A DNA stretch of 27,641 nt, taken from contig CAYNNP010000061.1 of the NCBI GenBank assembly GCA_964398215.1, positions 1 to 27,641 of the forward strand, given 5' to 3'. Source of the DNA: CAYNNP01 sp964398215 (GTDB taxonomy: Bacteria > Planctomycetota > Planctomycetia > Pirellulales > Pirellulaceae). Below the pieces are notes generated by a model. It saw only the letters and a program-made list of their open reading frames with translations, had not been told where the DNA came from and searched no databases. Below, piece by piece: positions 1-8,116 of the stretch. Within the stretch, counting starts at the first letter, position 1. The number at the start of each line of letters is the position of its first letter. Position numbers and translations under genes: made by a program.

Positions 1-2297
1 TCAGTGGCGACCTGGTCGATGGCGGCGATGTTTTCGGCTTTCAGTTAAGCAGCGATGGCAGCCGGGTGGTTTACACGGCCGATCAGGACACGGACAACGT
101 ATTTGAGCTTTACAGTGTTCCAATCGCAGGCGGTACGCCGGTGAAATTGGCGCCTCAAAGTTTCGGCCAAAGCGTCACAAATGAATCCGTTTTGTTCCCA
201 GCTTTCGATGCTGGGACAACGGGATTGTTTGTCACACCACTGGCGATAGAGAGCAAAATCACGATCGTAGACGATGACGTTGCGACCGATCCAGTGATCA
301 CTTGGGATATGCCCGAGTCGATTGTGTTTGGTACCGCCATTTCAGCAACGCAGTTAGATGCTACCGCCGACGTCGCCGGAACATTCGTTTACACGCCCGT
401 TGCTGGCACGGTACTGGATGCAGGTCTCGGACAAACGCTTTCTGTGACCTTTACCCCCACCGACACAACTAACTTCAACGTGGTCACGGCAACAACCACG
501 ATCGACGTGGACCGGGCCAATCCCGTTGTGACTTGGAGCAATCCTGCGGATATTCAACTGGGCACCGCTTTGGATGATGACCAGTTGAACGCCACTGCCA
601 ATGTTGCGGGAACGTTCGTTTACACTCCGGTTGCCGGCACGGTGCTGGATGCTGGCGATGGGCAGACTTTGTCGGTCGCGTTTACGCCAACGGATATCGA
701 CAACTTCACATCCACCACCGCCGATGTGACAATCAATGTTATCGGGCCCAACGATCCTACCATTGATTTTGGCGATGCCCCCGAGGGATATCCCGTCACA
801 CTCGCGGATGACGGAGCTCGGCATGCAGTCGGCACATTGCGCCTAGGCACTTTGGTTGATGCAGAACTGGACGGCAGCAACTCGCAGAGTTCAGATGGTG
901 ACGGTGCGGACGAAGACGGCGTGACGATGCTTTCGACCGCGATCGCTCAGGCCGACCAGCCCACGATGACGAGTGTTGCAGTGACCGCCAGTGAAGCTGG
1001 CAAGCTGGATGCCTGGGTGGACTTTAATCTCAATGGAAGCTGGGAGCAGGGGGAACAGATCTTCGACAGCGTCGATGTTGTCTCTGGCCCCAACGTGCTC
1101 AGTGTAACAATCCCCGCTGGGGCTCAGGCTGGCCTGACGGTGGCCCGATTCCGGATCAGCACTGCTGGCGATCTGGAACCCACTGGTGCTGCCGCCGATG
1201 GCGAGGTCGAAGATCATCTGTTTTTGATCGAAACAGCCAATCAGAACTCGGTATTTGTCTCCAGTCCATTCGCTGGCACGACGACCATTGAATTTTCGGG
1301 CGATGACTTGGTCGTTCGATTCGGGCAAACGGTTTTGTTCCAGGGGCCGACGGACGAAATTGCCAATCTGAGTATTGTCGGATCTAGCGAAGATGACATC
1401 GTGGTCGTGGACGCTAGTGTCAACGCGTTTGAAGGGGTTGCATTGGATGGACTTGGTGGGAATGACCAACTGATCCTCGCTGGCAGTGGACAAATCATTC
1501 AAAGCGAATCTCTAATATCCGTTACTGGACTGGAGTTTGTTGATTTGACCGGAACGGGGCCCAATTCACTGTCACTGACAGAAGACCAAATTGCAGGTCT
1601 ACCGGATTCCGGTACAACGCTGCGAATCCAGCTGGATAGCGATGACACGTTTACGCCCATTTTGGATCAAACAAACAACCCAAACAACGCCATTGAACTT
1701 ACTGGTTCTGGTGTTGATGGCGACACGTTCTATGTCATGGCAGAATCCGAAGGCGCAACTTTCGAGTTATCAGGGTTAAATTGGACAAATCCCATCCTGC
1801 GTTTTGATTCCAATAACTCCGGAAGCGTTACAGCTGCTGATGCTTTGGTGATTATCAATCAACTTCGGTCTCGCGAATTTGTAATCGGAGACACAATGAA
1901 CTTGATCGACCCAGCCGAACTTCAAACGACGTTCCCATTGGCGTTCTTTGATCCGAGCGCTGATAATCGTTTAACTGCGCTGGATGCATTGCAAGTGATC
2001 AACGAGATCCGCAGATTGAATAGCGCACCAGTGGAGTCAGAATTGATTGCCTCGGATGTACTAAGAAGTGCTAGAGGCTCAATTGGGCATAGTGTCTCTA
2101 GCGAACACAGTGAACATCTTGAGCACCAAGCATCTGCCTTACAGGCATCCGCAGTGGTGAAAGAATCAGCAACAGATACAGAGTCCTCCGATGAGTACGC
2201 ATTCGACTCTTTTTCTCAACATGCAGAGGCGACCGACGAAGCATTGGTAGACATTTACGCCACAATCGGATTGTTGTCGGACGCTTCAGCTGAATAG
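1..2297 (+). CDS. Secreted multi-domain surface protein with GEVED and dockerin type I domains (5' partial)
   Basis: The frame is open from base 3, so the true start lies outside the window; the GTG at 66 is only an internal in-frame codon. Numbering from 66, the domains are: a TolB/PD40-like beta-propeller end (about 1-30, motif VVYTAD then ELYSVPIAGG), two tandem Ig-like repeats (76-152 and 153-230, sharing VAGTFVYTPVAGTVLDAG), a DFGDAPEGY...DGARH module followed by a GEVED domain (234-390, motif DGEVEDHLF), a beta-rich stretch, and a dockerin type I pair with two calcium loops (DSNNSGSVTAADAL at 581-594; DPSADNRLTALDAL at 629-642). An acidic, Ser/His-rich tail of about 90 residues follows. 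This architecture is typical of large planctomycete extracellular proteins. Dockerin modules there occur without a recognised cellulosome, so an adhesive or structural role is the cautious reading. The ligand is unknown. Confidence 0.93.
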   Translation, partial: SGDLVDGGDVFGFQLSSDGSRVVYTADQDTDNVFELYSVPIAGGTPVKLAPQSFGQSVTNESVLFPAFDAGTTGLFVTPLAIESKITIVDDDVATDPVITWDMPESIVFGTAISATQLDATADVAGTFVYTPVAGTVLDAGLGQTLSVTFTPTDTTNFNVVTATTTIDVDRANPVVTWSNPADIQLGTALDDDQLNATANVAGTFVYTPVAGTVLDAGDGQTLSVAFTPTDIDNFTSTTADVTINVIGPNDPTIDFGDAPEGYPVTLADDGARHAVGTLRLGTLVDAELDGSNSQSSDGDGADEDGVTMLSTAIAQADQPTMTSVAVTASEAGKLDAWVDFNLNGSWEQGEQIFDSVDVVSGPNVLSVTIPAGAQAGLTVARFRISTAGDLEPTGAAADGEVEDHLFLIETANQNSVFVSSPFAGTTTIEFSGDDLVVRFGQTVLFQGPTDEIANLSIVGSSEDDIVVVDASVNAFEGVALDGLGGNDQLILAGSGQIIQSESLISVTGLEFVDLTGTGPNSLSLTEDQIAGLPDSGTTLRIQLDSDDTFTPILDQTNNPNNAIELTGSGVDGDTFYVMAESEGATFELSGLNWTNPILRFDSNNSGSVTAADALVIINQLRSREFVIGDTMNLIDPAELQTTFPLAFFDPSADNRLTALDALQVINEIRRLNSAPVESELIASDVLRSARGSIGHSVSSEHSEHLEHQASALQASAVVKESATDTESSDEYAFDSFSQHAEATDEALVDIYATIGLLSDASAE
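291..755 (+). repeat. Two tandem Ig-like domain repeats of about 77 residues inside the surface protein
   Basis: Repeat units at 291-521 and 522-755 encode near-copies that begin PVITW / PVVTW and share the block VAGTFVYTPVAGTVLDAG followed by GQTLSV and FTPTD. At the protein level this is a clear internal duplication. Further copies may lie upstream of the window. Confidence 0.85.
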
Positions 2298-2439
2298 CCA
2301 ATCAGAACGTTTCCGCTCGCATCAAAATGGAAAACGGATCGCGTTATCTGTAGAACTGCGTGCTAACTCAAGATTCTAGGCGAACCAAAGCTGGCAAAAT
2401 TGTTGCGGAAGTGGTCAAGCAAAGCTGGGGTACGACTAG

Positions 2440-2490
2440 TTCGTAGTGCCCGGTTTTAGGCGGAAATCCTGCCTGAGGCGGTGCTACGAA
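2440..2490. repeat. Imperfect inverted repeat, planctomycete-type intergenic palindrome
   Basis: The left arm starts TTCGTAGTGCC and the right arm ends GGTGCTACGAA. The two 24-base arms (2440-2463 and 2467-2490) pair imperfectly around an AAA loop, with 7 perfect outer pairs (TTCGTAG/CTACGAA) and an inner match between AGGCGG and CCTGCCT. Similar palindromes with a GTAGTGCC..GGC(A)CTAC core are recalled from Rhodopirellula-like intergenic regions. That recall was not checked. Confidence 0.6.
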
Positions 2491-2645
2491 CACAAGCCAC
2501 TAGCGATCGTGATCGTTTTTCTGAGGTGCGATTGGCAGCGCTAGTCCGGCTGTGTTTCGACTAAATCAACAAGCCATCAAGACGTTTGGCAAACCGCGTA
2601 ACGTTGCATTTCGGGAATTGAACCTACAATCCTTGACACGCGACT

Positions 2646-2679
2646 ACGATTTCATTTCGTTCAAGTGAAAAGAAATCGT
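2646..2679. promoter_or_regulatory. 13-bp-arm inverted repeat in the leader of the amidohydrolase array
   Basis: ACGATTTCATTTC (2646-2658) pairs with GAAAAGAAATCGT (2667-2679) at 12 of 13 positions around an 8-nt loop. A TTGACA hexamer lies 7 bases upstream (2633-2638). It could be an operator overlapping a promoter or a hairpin in the 5' leader. It lies about 160 nt before the first ATG and is not followed directly by a T-run, so a simple terminator for the upstream gene is less likely. Confidence 0.45.
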
Positions 2680-2828
2680 GTTTGCCTCGGGCCTTTTGTT
2701 TTGATTTGCCTGGCGACTGATGCCACCCTGCTGGTTCTTTTTGAAAACCTCGAAAATTACTGGGTAACGCTTGCAGTTGGAAGTTCCGCATGCAAGCATG
2801 TGGGTTGCTCTTGAATTTTCACTCTTTC

Positions 2829-2833
2829 AGGGA
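2829..2833 (+). promoter_or_regulatory. Shine-Dalgarno site fixing the start of the first array gene
   Basis: AGGGA sits 8 nt before the ATG at 2842. The TTG at 2839 immediately before it is in frame but gives a worse spacing, so ATG 2842 was chosen. Confidence 0.6.
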
Positions 2834-2841
2834 TTGCGTTG

Positions 2842-5415
2842 ATGCATCTGGCTGGTAGAAATTCTGTGATCGCTTTGCTGGTCACATCCCTATTGATGGC
2901 ACAAATGTCCAGTGCCAGCTTGGCGCATGGGCAGGACGCAAAACCCGCAGAAAAGACGATGGTTTTGCGCAATGCCACCATCCACACCATGGGTCCCAAA
3001 GGCACCTTTGTCGGGTCAATTGTCATTTCCGATGGCAAGATCTCGGAAGTAGGTCCCGACGTAAAAGCACCCAAGGATGCGGTGGTTCGCGATTTGAAAG
3101 GCTTTGTGGTTACTCCTGGCATGATCGAAAGTCGCAGCAAGCTGTGGTTGACCCGCGGTGCTTTGGGCGAGAGCAATTCTAGGTGCGAGCTAAACATCAC
3201 CGATGCGATCGATCCCTGGTCCGAGGATTGGCTAGAAGTTGCCTCGCAAGGAATCACGTCGGTCTACGTCCAACCTTCCTCTGGTAGCTTGATTGGTGGT
3301 TACGGCGCGGTGCTTCGTGTTGGCCCGTACACTACGATCGACGATATCGTGATCAAGGATCAAGTCGCAGTCCAAGCCGCTTTGGGCGTCCAGTCCAATT
3401 CCACTTCGCAGAGTCGTCACACTTTGGTTGGTCAGTTGGACCGACTGCTCTCGGCTGAAAAGACGAAGATGGAAAAAGAGGAAAAGGACAAGAAGGCCGC
3501 CGACGAGAAGAAGAAAACAACCAAGAAGGATTCTGCCAAGCCTGAAAAGAAGGACGACAAAAAGAAGCCCGAAGAAAAAGACTCCAAGGATTCAGAGCAG
3601 GAAAAGGAAGATACGAAAAAAGAAAAGCCGAAAAAGGACAGCAAGGACTCAAAGGAAGACGGCAAAGATTCCAAAGAGGATGACAAAGATAAATCCAAGG
3701 ATGCGGACAAAGGAAAGGACGACGACAAAGATGCAAAGAAAGAAAAGACCAAACTGACACCGGCGGCGATCGCTCTACGAAAGGTCTTGAAGAAAGAGAT
3801 TCCGCTGTTCGTCGAAGTCCGTCATTCGGACACCTTGGAAAAGCTTTTGAAGCTTGCCAAGAAGCTTGAGATCGAAATTGTGATTGATGGTTTTGCTCCC
3901 ACTGACGGTTACGCCCAAAAGCTTGCGGACTCAGGGATGCCGATGGTGGTTGGGCCGTTGTTCCGAAGCACTGGTAGCACTGATTCTCAGGAGCAGAGTG
4001 AGGCACTTGCGGAATTGAAAGACAGTTTGTTTTCGATTTCCGGCTTCGGTTCTTCGCCGCGTTCTTCGCGCATGCTGCGGATGCACGCGGCCATGGCGAT
4101 CCGCATGGGACTGGATCATGATTCCGTATTGGCGGCTTTGACCAGTCGCCCCGCTAGAAAGCTGGGGATCTCCGATCAGGTCGGAACGCTTGAGACCGGC
4201 AAGGTAGCCGACATCGCAGTCTTTAACGGCGACCCTTTGGATCCTTGCTCCAAAGCGTGCTTGGTGATTAGCCAAGGCAAGATCACTTTCGAGTGCGAGT
4301 CGAATGCATCGCCACAATCGGAAGCGAAGGTAGCCAAGTCGCTGCCAGATCGATTGCCGGAGCAGTACATCGTCAAGTCCACGCGAGTTTTGCGAAAAGG
4401 AAAATTCGTTGACACTCAATTCACAGTCAAGAGTGGAAAGATCTTTGGTGGCAAGACAAAGGGCGACATTCGCGTTTTTGATTTGGGTGACACGATCGTC
4501 ACGCCAGGATTGGTGATTGCCAGTTCGATGCTTGGCCAAGAATCAGCGATTGTCGATGCAAGCGATTCGGATACATCACATTTGCGTGCGGTGGACGCCA
4601 TCGATCCAGGCCACAGCCGCGTCAAACCAATTTTGCAAGGCGGTTTCATCCACGTCGGTGTGTCTCCAGGCACCTCGAACACTTCGCCCGGCGTGATGGG
4701 ACATATTCGCTTGAACGCTCACGATTACGTTGCCAGCCCGACGATCGCGAGCCAATTTGTGCTCAGCAGTTCGGCTCGGCAAAGTGGCCGCTATCCTTCG
4801 TCGTTCAATGGCCAACTGCGAGTGATCAAGAACTTGATGAAAGGCAAAGCTCGGGATACTTCGTTGTATCTGACGCCGATCATGCAGCGGTTACTTGGCC
4901 AGGAAAAGGTTGCCAACGTTCAGGCAGTCGTCAAAGGCGAGCGGAAAGCGATTCTTGATGCGGACTCAAAACTGGAGATACGATCGGCCATCGGATTGGC
5001 TCGTGAGCATGGGATTGAGGCTGTGATTCACTCCAGTGGCCGTGTTGGCGATTTCGCATCGGAGCTTGCCGAAAACAAACTTGGTTTGATTGTGCCAACG
5101 ATGACTGGTACGGAATACGATGCACAGTTGGATCAATTCGTGATGGCACAAAAAGCGGGAGTGCCGATCGGTTTCGCTGGTGTTTCCCCCGAAGCCATTC
5201 GCTTTACCGCGTCACTGTTAGTCAGTCGCGGGATGGACGGCAAAGCTGCACTGTTGGGCCTGACAGAAGGCGGTGCAGGAGTGGTTGGAATGAAAAGGAC
5301 AGGTTTGACACGAGGTGCTTGGGCTGACTTTGTGATCTGGAGCGATTCGCCATTGAACTTGGCGGCGGTTCCATTGAACGTGGTCGTTGATGGCCAAGTT
5401 GTCACACGGAAATAA
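2842..5415 (+). CDS. Exported tandem-duplicated amidohydrolase-like protein, array member 1 (catalytic ligands missing)
   Basis: 857 residues from ATG 2842. Residues 1-30 form a signal peptide (hydrophobic core IALLVTSLLM, then a small-residue region before GQDAK). There are two amidohydrolase-like units. Unit A spans about 40-480, with the N-terminal beta domain ending VVTPGMIES and the C-terminal signature QVGTLETGKVADIAVFNGDPL. Unit B spans about 505-857 and ends with GLTRGAWADFVIWSDSPLN. Where active enzymes have PGxxxxHxH, unit A has PGMIESRSK and unit B has PGLVIASS. The expected His at the ends of barrel strands 5 and 6 and the strand-8 Asp are also not recognisable in unit A. A tract of about 100 residues, almost only Lys, Asp, Glu and Ser (206-306), is inserted in the barrel of unit A. 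The stop overlaps the next ATG by one base (TAATG), so translation is probably coupled. Most likely an exported pseudoenzyme; its function is not known. Confidence 0.93.
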   Translation: MHLAGRNSVIALLVTSLLMAQMSSASLAHGQDAKPAEKTMVLRNATIHTMGPKGTFVGSIVISDGKISEVGPDVKAPKDAVVRDLKGFVVTPGMIESRSKLWLTRGALGESNSRCELNITDAIDPWSEDWLEVASQGITSVYVQPSSGSLIGGYGAVLRVGPYTTIDDIVIKDQVAVQAALGVQSNSTSQSRHTLVGQLDRLLSAEKTKMEKEEKDKKAADEKKKTTKKDSAKPEKKDDKKKPEEKDSKDSEQEKEDTKKEKPKKDSKDSKEDGKDSKEDDKDKSKDADKGKDDDKDAKKEKTKLTPAAIALRKVLKKEIPLFVEVRHSDTLEKLLKLAKKLEIEIVIDGFAPTDGYAQKLADSGMPMVVGPLFRSTGSTDSQEQSEALAELKDSLFSISGFGSSPRSSRMLRMHAAMAIRMGLDHDSVLAALTSRPARKLGISDQVGTLETGKVADIAVFNGDPLDPCSKACLVISQGKITFECESNASPQSEAKVAKSLPDRLPEQYIVKSTRVLRKGKFVDTQFTVKSGKIFGGKTKGDIRVFDLGDTIVTPGLVIASSMLGQESAIVDASDSDTSHLRAVDAIDPGHSRVKPILQGGFIHVGVSPGTSNTSPGVMGHIRLNAHDYVASPTIASQFVLSSSARQSGRYPSSFNGQLRVIKNLMKGKARDTSLYLTPIMQRLLGQEKVANVQAVVKGERKAILDADSKLEIRSAIGLAREHGIEAVIHSSGRVGDFASELAENKLGLIVPTMTGTEYDAQLDQFVMAQKAGVPIGFAGVSPEAIRFTASLLVSRGMDGKAALLGLTEGGAGVVGMKRTGLTRGAWADFVIWSDSPLNLAAVPLNVVVDGQVVTRK
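3457..3759 (+). repeat. Lys/Asp/Glu low-complexity tract (about 101 codons) in array member 1
   Basis: The + strand is almost pure purine in codons AAG/AAA/GAC/GAA/GAT, and the protein is a polyampholyte with motifs such as KDSKDSKED. It lies between the amphipathic helix LVGQLDRLLSAEKTK and the barrel strand IPLFVEV. That is the same position as the inserts in array members 3, 4, 6 and 7. Confidence 0.9.
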
Positions 5416-6650
5416 TGAACTTACGTTGGTTAGAACCGGCCTGGGCCGGAGTGATTGGGATTGGAATGAAATACTTGACGCTTTTATGCCTGTTGGCAAT
5501 GAGTCTTCCTGCGGTGACGAGCGCTGATGAAGCGACGTTGATCACCGCTGGCAAGATCTACACGATGAACGGCAAAACATTGTCACCGGGTCAAATCTTG
5601 ATCGTCGATGGCAAGATCAAAGCCGTTGGTAAATCCGTCAGTGTCGCAGGTTTGTCGCCCACCAAAATGGAACTGGGCAAAGACGCTGTGATCATGCCGG
5701 GATTAGTCGATCCCTATTCGCAGTCGGCGCTGCCGTCCAGCGGTGTCAATGAAGCCAGCAACGAAGTAACGCCGGACTTCAAAACGAGTTTGGCAGTCGA
5801 CTGGGATTCGTCCGATCTTCATCGGCAAAACCAGCTTGGCACGACCACAATGTGCGTTTGCCCTGGAACGCAAAATGTCTTTTCGGGGATTGCCGCGATC
5901 ATCAAAACCAGCGACGAACTCGCAATCATGATCAACGACGACGGTCCCCTGCTTGCTTCGCTGTGCAGTGATCCTGCACGCGGAAATCGGGCTCGTTCGC
6001 GTCCTGACAGCGTCTTTGTCCGCCAGCCAACCAACCGAATGGGTGTCGTCTGGATCTTGCGAAGCACGTTTGACAAAGCCATGCGTGGTGTGGGTGGTGC
6101 CGACAAAGCCAACGCGATGAAAGTCGTCAAGCAATCGGTCAAAGGCAAGCGACCAATGATGTTCGTTAGCCGGATGTCGTACGACTTGACTTCGGTTGCG
6201 TCGTTGGCCGACGAATTCGGGTTCAATCCGATTTTGGTTGGCGGCCAGGAAGCTTACAAAGTCAAAGAGATGATCGCAGAACGAAAATACTCGGTGATCT
6301 TGCAAAGACTACGACTCGATACCACAAGAGGCGCCGAAGGCGCTGAATTGATTTGGAATCAACCGGGTGTGTTGGCCGAAGCCGGCATTACCTTTGCCCT
6401 TTCAGGCGACGACCTTCTCGAGCAAGCTCGGTTTGCTCACCGAAACGGCTTGGATCACGACATGGCCCTTGCCGCGATCACGACGACGCCCGCGTCGATC
6501 TTAGGATTAGAAAAACAAGTTGGTGCAATCAAAGTCGGCTTTGACGCAGACTTGGTTGTGTTGGATGGCGAGCCACTAGAACTGACAACTTCGATTCGCC
6601 AAGTCATCATCAATGGCGAGACTAGCAATCATGACAAGGAAACGAAATAG
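5415..6650 (+). CDS. Exported amidohydrolase-like protein, array member 2 (ligands missing, no charged insert)
   Basis: 411 residues from the ATG that overlaps the previous stop. An internal ATG at 5466 (M18) would give a more usual signal peptide (MKYLTLLCLLAMSLPAVTSA), so the real start may be 5466. The body has one amidohydrolase unit: beta-domain strands LITAGKIYTMNG and GQILIVDGKIKAVG, then IMPGLVDPYSQ at the position where HxH is expected, and the C-terminal signature QVGAIKVGFDADLVVLDGEPL. The strand-5 position reads FVSR rather than VH. An SGDD sequence (330-333) lies near the expected strand-8 Asp and might preserve that residue. It is the only member without a low-complexity insert in the barrel. 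Its stop overlaps the next GTG by one base. Probably a non-catalytic subunit. Confidence 0.92.
   Translation: MNLRWLEPAWAGVIGIGMKYLTLLCLLAMSLPAVTSADEATLITAGKIYTMNGKTLSPGQILIVDGKIKAVGKSVSVAGLSPTKMELGKDAVIMPGLVDPYSQSALPSSGVNEASNEVTPDFKTSLAVDWDSSDLHRQNQLGTTTMCVCPGTQNVFSGIAAIIKTSDELAIMINDDGPLLASLCSDPARGNRARSRPDSVFVRQPTNRMGVVWILRSTFDKAMRGVGGADKANAMKVVKQSVKGKRPMMFVSRMSYDLTSVASLADEFGFNPILVGGQEAYKVKEMIAERKYSVILQRLRLDTTRGAEGAELIWNQPGVLAEAGITFALSGDDLLEQARFAHRNGLDHDMALAAITTTPASILGLEKQVGAIKVGFDADLVVLDGEPLELTTSIRQVIINGETSNHDKETK
6636..6641 (+). promoter_or_regulatory. Shine-Dalgarno site for the GTG start of array member 3
   Basis: AAGGAA lies 8 nt before the GTG at 6650, inside the end of the preceding gene. 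It supports the GTG that overlaps the preceding TAG. Confidence 0.6.
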
Positions 6651-7987
6651 TGTTGAATAAATTATTCTTTGTTAACCTCTGCCTGACCATCGGCGTCGGT
6701 TCTGTTTTTGCGCAGCCGCCGGTAGCAATCAAAGGCGGGACGATTTACACGATGGCCGGTGACCCGATCGAAAACGGGACGATCCTGTTTCGTGACGGAA
6801 AAATCTTGGAAGTCGGCGCGGACTTGAAAGTTCCCGTCGAAGCGAAGGTGATCGATGCCACGGGCAAAGTTGTGATGCCTGGTTTCGTTGAAACTCACAG
6901 CTCTTCTGGCATGAGCCAATCCAATGAAACCAATCCGATCGTGCCATACGTTTCGGTCTTGGATTCGATCGACCCCATGAGTTCGTATTTTCGTCAAGCT
7001 CGCCGCAATGGCGTGACGACCGTCGGTATCTCGCCAGGCAATTCCACGATCATCGGCGGACAGTCAGCGGTGATCAAAACGGCTGGTGAGTTCTTGGACG
7101 ACATGATCGTCAAGACAGAGGTCGGTATCAAAATCTCGCTTCGCCCGATCAGTGGCAGTCGCATGAGCCATCTTTCGCGTCTGCGAAAGACTCTGAACGA
7201 CGCCAAGAAAAAGATGGAGGGCGATGACAAGGACGACAAGGATAAAAAGTCAGACGACAAGAAGTCGGATGCAGATGATAAGAAGGACGACGAGAAGAAG
7301 GACAAGGAAGATGAAAAGAAAGAAGGCTCCAGTACTTCGTCTCAGGGCAGCACGCCTTCCAGCCAAGGCACCAACGAGGCTTTGAACGAAGCCATGTTTG
7401 CTTTGCTGACCGGCGAATTGCCCGCAATCATCTACTGCGACAGAGCCATGGATGTTAGCCAGGCGTTGAGGTTGATCGAGGAATACAACTTGGACGCGTC
7501 ACTTGTCTTGGGACGTGATTGTCATAAAGCCGCAAAGCAATTGGCCGGCAAGGATTTTCCCGTGATTTTGGATTCGCGTTTGGTTTACTGGGAAGAAGAT
7601 CCTCGTACTGATGAAGAAACCAAAGTGGTCGTGTCGGAAGTTTTTCGTGATCTCGAGATTCCCTTTACTTTTCAAGCGAGTCGCAGCGGTGGTGTTACCC
7701 TTGGCGCAAGCTACTTGTGGTACCAAGCCGCGACGTGTGTCAAACACGGCATGCCTCGCGATGAAGCGCTGGCAGCACTGACTACTTTGCCAGCCAAGTT
7801 TTTGGAGGTTGACGACTTGGTCGGATCAATCGAAGAAGGCAAGGACGGCGACGTGATCATTCTTTCGGGTGATCCTTTGAAGGCAAGCACTTGGGTGGAA
7901 AAGACAATCGTCAACGGAAAAGTTGTCTACGATCGCGAAGAGGATGAGCAACTCAAACAGTTGCTCGGCGAAACGTCTGACGAATAG
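6650..7987 (+). CDS. Exported amidohydrolase-like protein, array member 3 (only first His of HxH retained)
   Basis: 445 residues from GTG 6650, with a signal peptide (LFFVNLCLTIGVGSVFAQ). One amidohydrolase unit follows: AIKGGTIYTMAGDPIENGTILF, VVMPGFVETHSSSG (residues 75-88) and the C-terminal signature LVGSIEEGKDGDVIILSGDPL. It keeps a single His (H83) at the first position of the HxH motif, but Ser replaces the second. The strand-5 His position reads IIYCDR, the strand-6 position reads LVLGRD, and no strand-8 Asp is visible. It therefore looks like a partly decayed metal site. A Lys/Asp-rich insert (about 186-225) followed by a Ser/Gly/Thr stretch sits at the common insert point. A 129-bp gap follows, the largest spacing inside the array, so the next gene might have its own promoter. 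Confidence 0.92.
   Translation: MLNKLFFVNLCLTIGVGSVFAQPPVAIKGGTIYTMAGDPIENGTILFRDGKILEVGADLKVPVEAKVIDATGKVVMPGFVETHSSSGMSQSNETNPIVPYVSVLDSIDPMSSYFRQARRNGVTTVGISPGNSTIIGGQSAVIKTAGEFLDDMIVKTEVGIKISLRPISGSRMSHLSRLRKTLNDAKKKMEGDDKDDKDKKSDDKKSDADDKKDDEKKDKEDEKKEGSSTSSQGSTPSSQGTNEALNEAMFALLTGELPAIIYCDRAMDVSQALRLIEEYNLDASLVLGRDCHKAAKQLAGKDFPVILDSRLVYWEEDPRTDEETKVVVSEVFRDLEIPFTFQASRSGGVTLGASYLWYQAATCVKHGMPRDEALAALTTLPAKFLEVDDLVGSIEEGKDGDVIILSGDPLKASTWVEKTIVNGKVVYDREEDEQLKQLLGETSDE
7205..7324 (+). repeat. Lys/Asp-rich low-complexity tract (about 40 codons) in array member 3
   Basis: Encodes repeated K-K/D-D clusters such as DDKDDKDKKSDDKKSD, followed by a Ser-rich run. It is placed after the helix MSHLSRLRKTLNDAKKK and before the strand ELPAIIYC, equivalent to the insert of array member 1. 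Confidence 0.85.
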
Positions 7988-8116
7988 ATTTTTTCCTGGC
8001 TTTCAACCCAGAGATTCTGTGACAGGTCTCGACTACAGATAGCCAATCCACCGTAAGGTCCAATCCCGCAACAAGTCGCCAGGCACCGAATCGCCCAGGC
8101 ACACAGGAATAGCAAC

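Larger units (their letters stand above)
2298..2841. other. Intergenic region (544 bp) with two inverted repeats, upstream of the amidohydrolase array
   Basis: No convincing coding frame and no tRNA-like cloverleaf was seen. It contains a palindromic repeat (2440-2490), a TTGACA hexamer at 2633-2638 without a good -10 match at the usual distance, a 13-bp-stem inverted repeat (2646-2679), and a Shine-Dalgarno sequence just before the first array gene. The promoter of the array should lie here, but it cannot be fixed by eye. Confidence 0.6.

Noticed and set aside
1800..2020. Dockerin domain as evidence of a cellulosome
   Set aside because: No cohesin or glycoside hydrolase is present in the window, and planctomycete surface proteins often carry dockerin pairs without cellulosomes.
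2298..2841. tRNA or small RNA gene in the long intergenic region
   Set aside because: No cloverleaf-like set of arms or CCA end was found; the visible structure is explained by the two inverted repeats.
3428..3757. Long frames on both strands across the Lys-rich tract of array member 1
   Set aside because: They are low-complexity shadows (Arg/Lys- or Ser/Phe-rich) of the in-frame polyampholyte insert, without ribosome sites.
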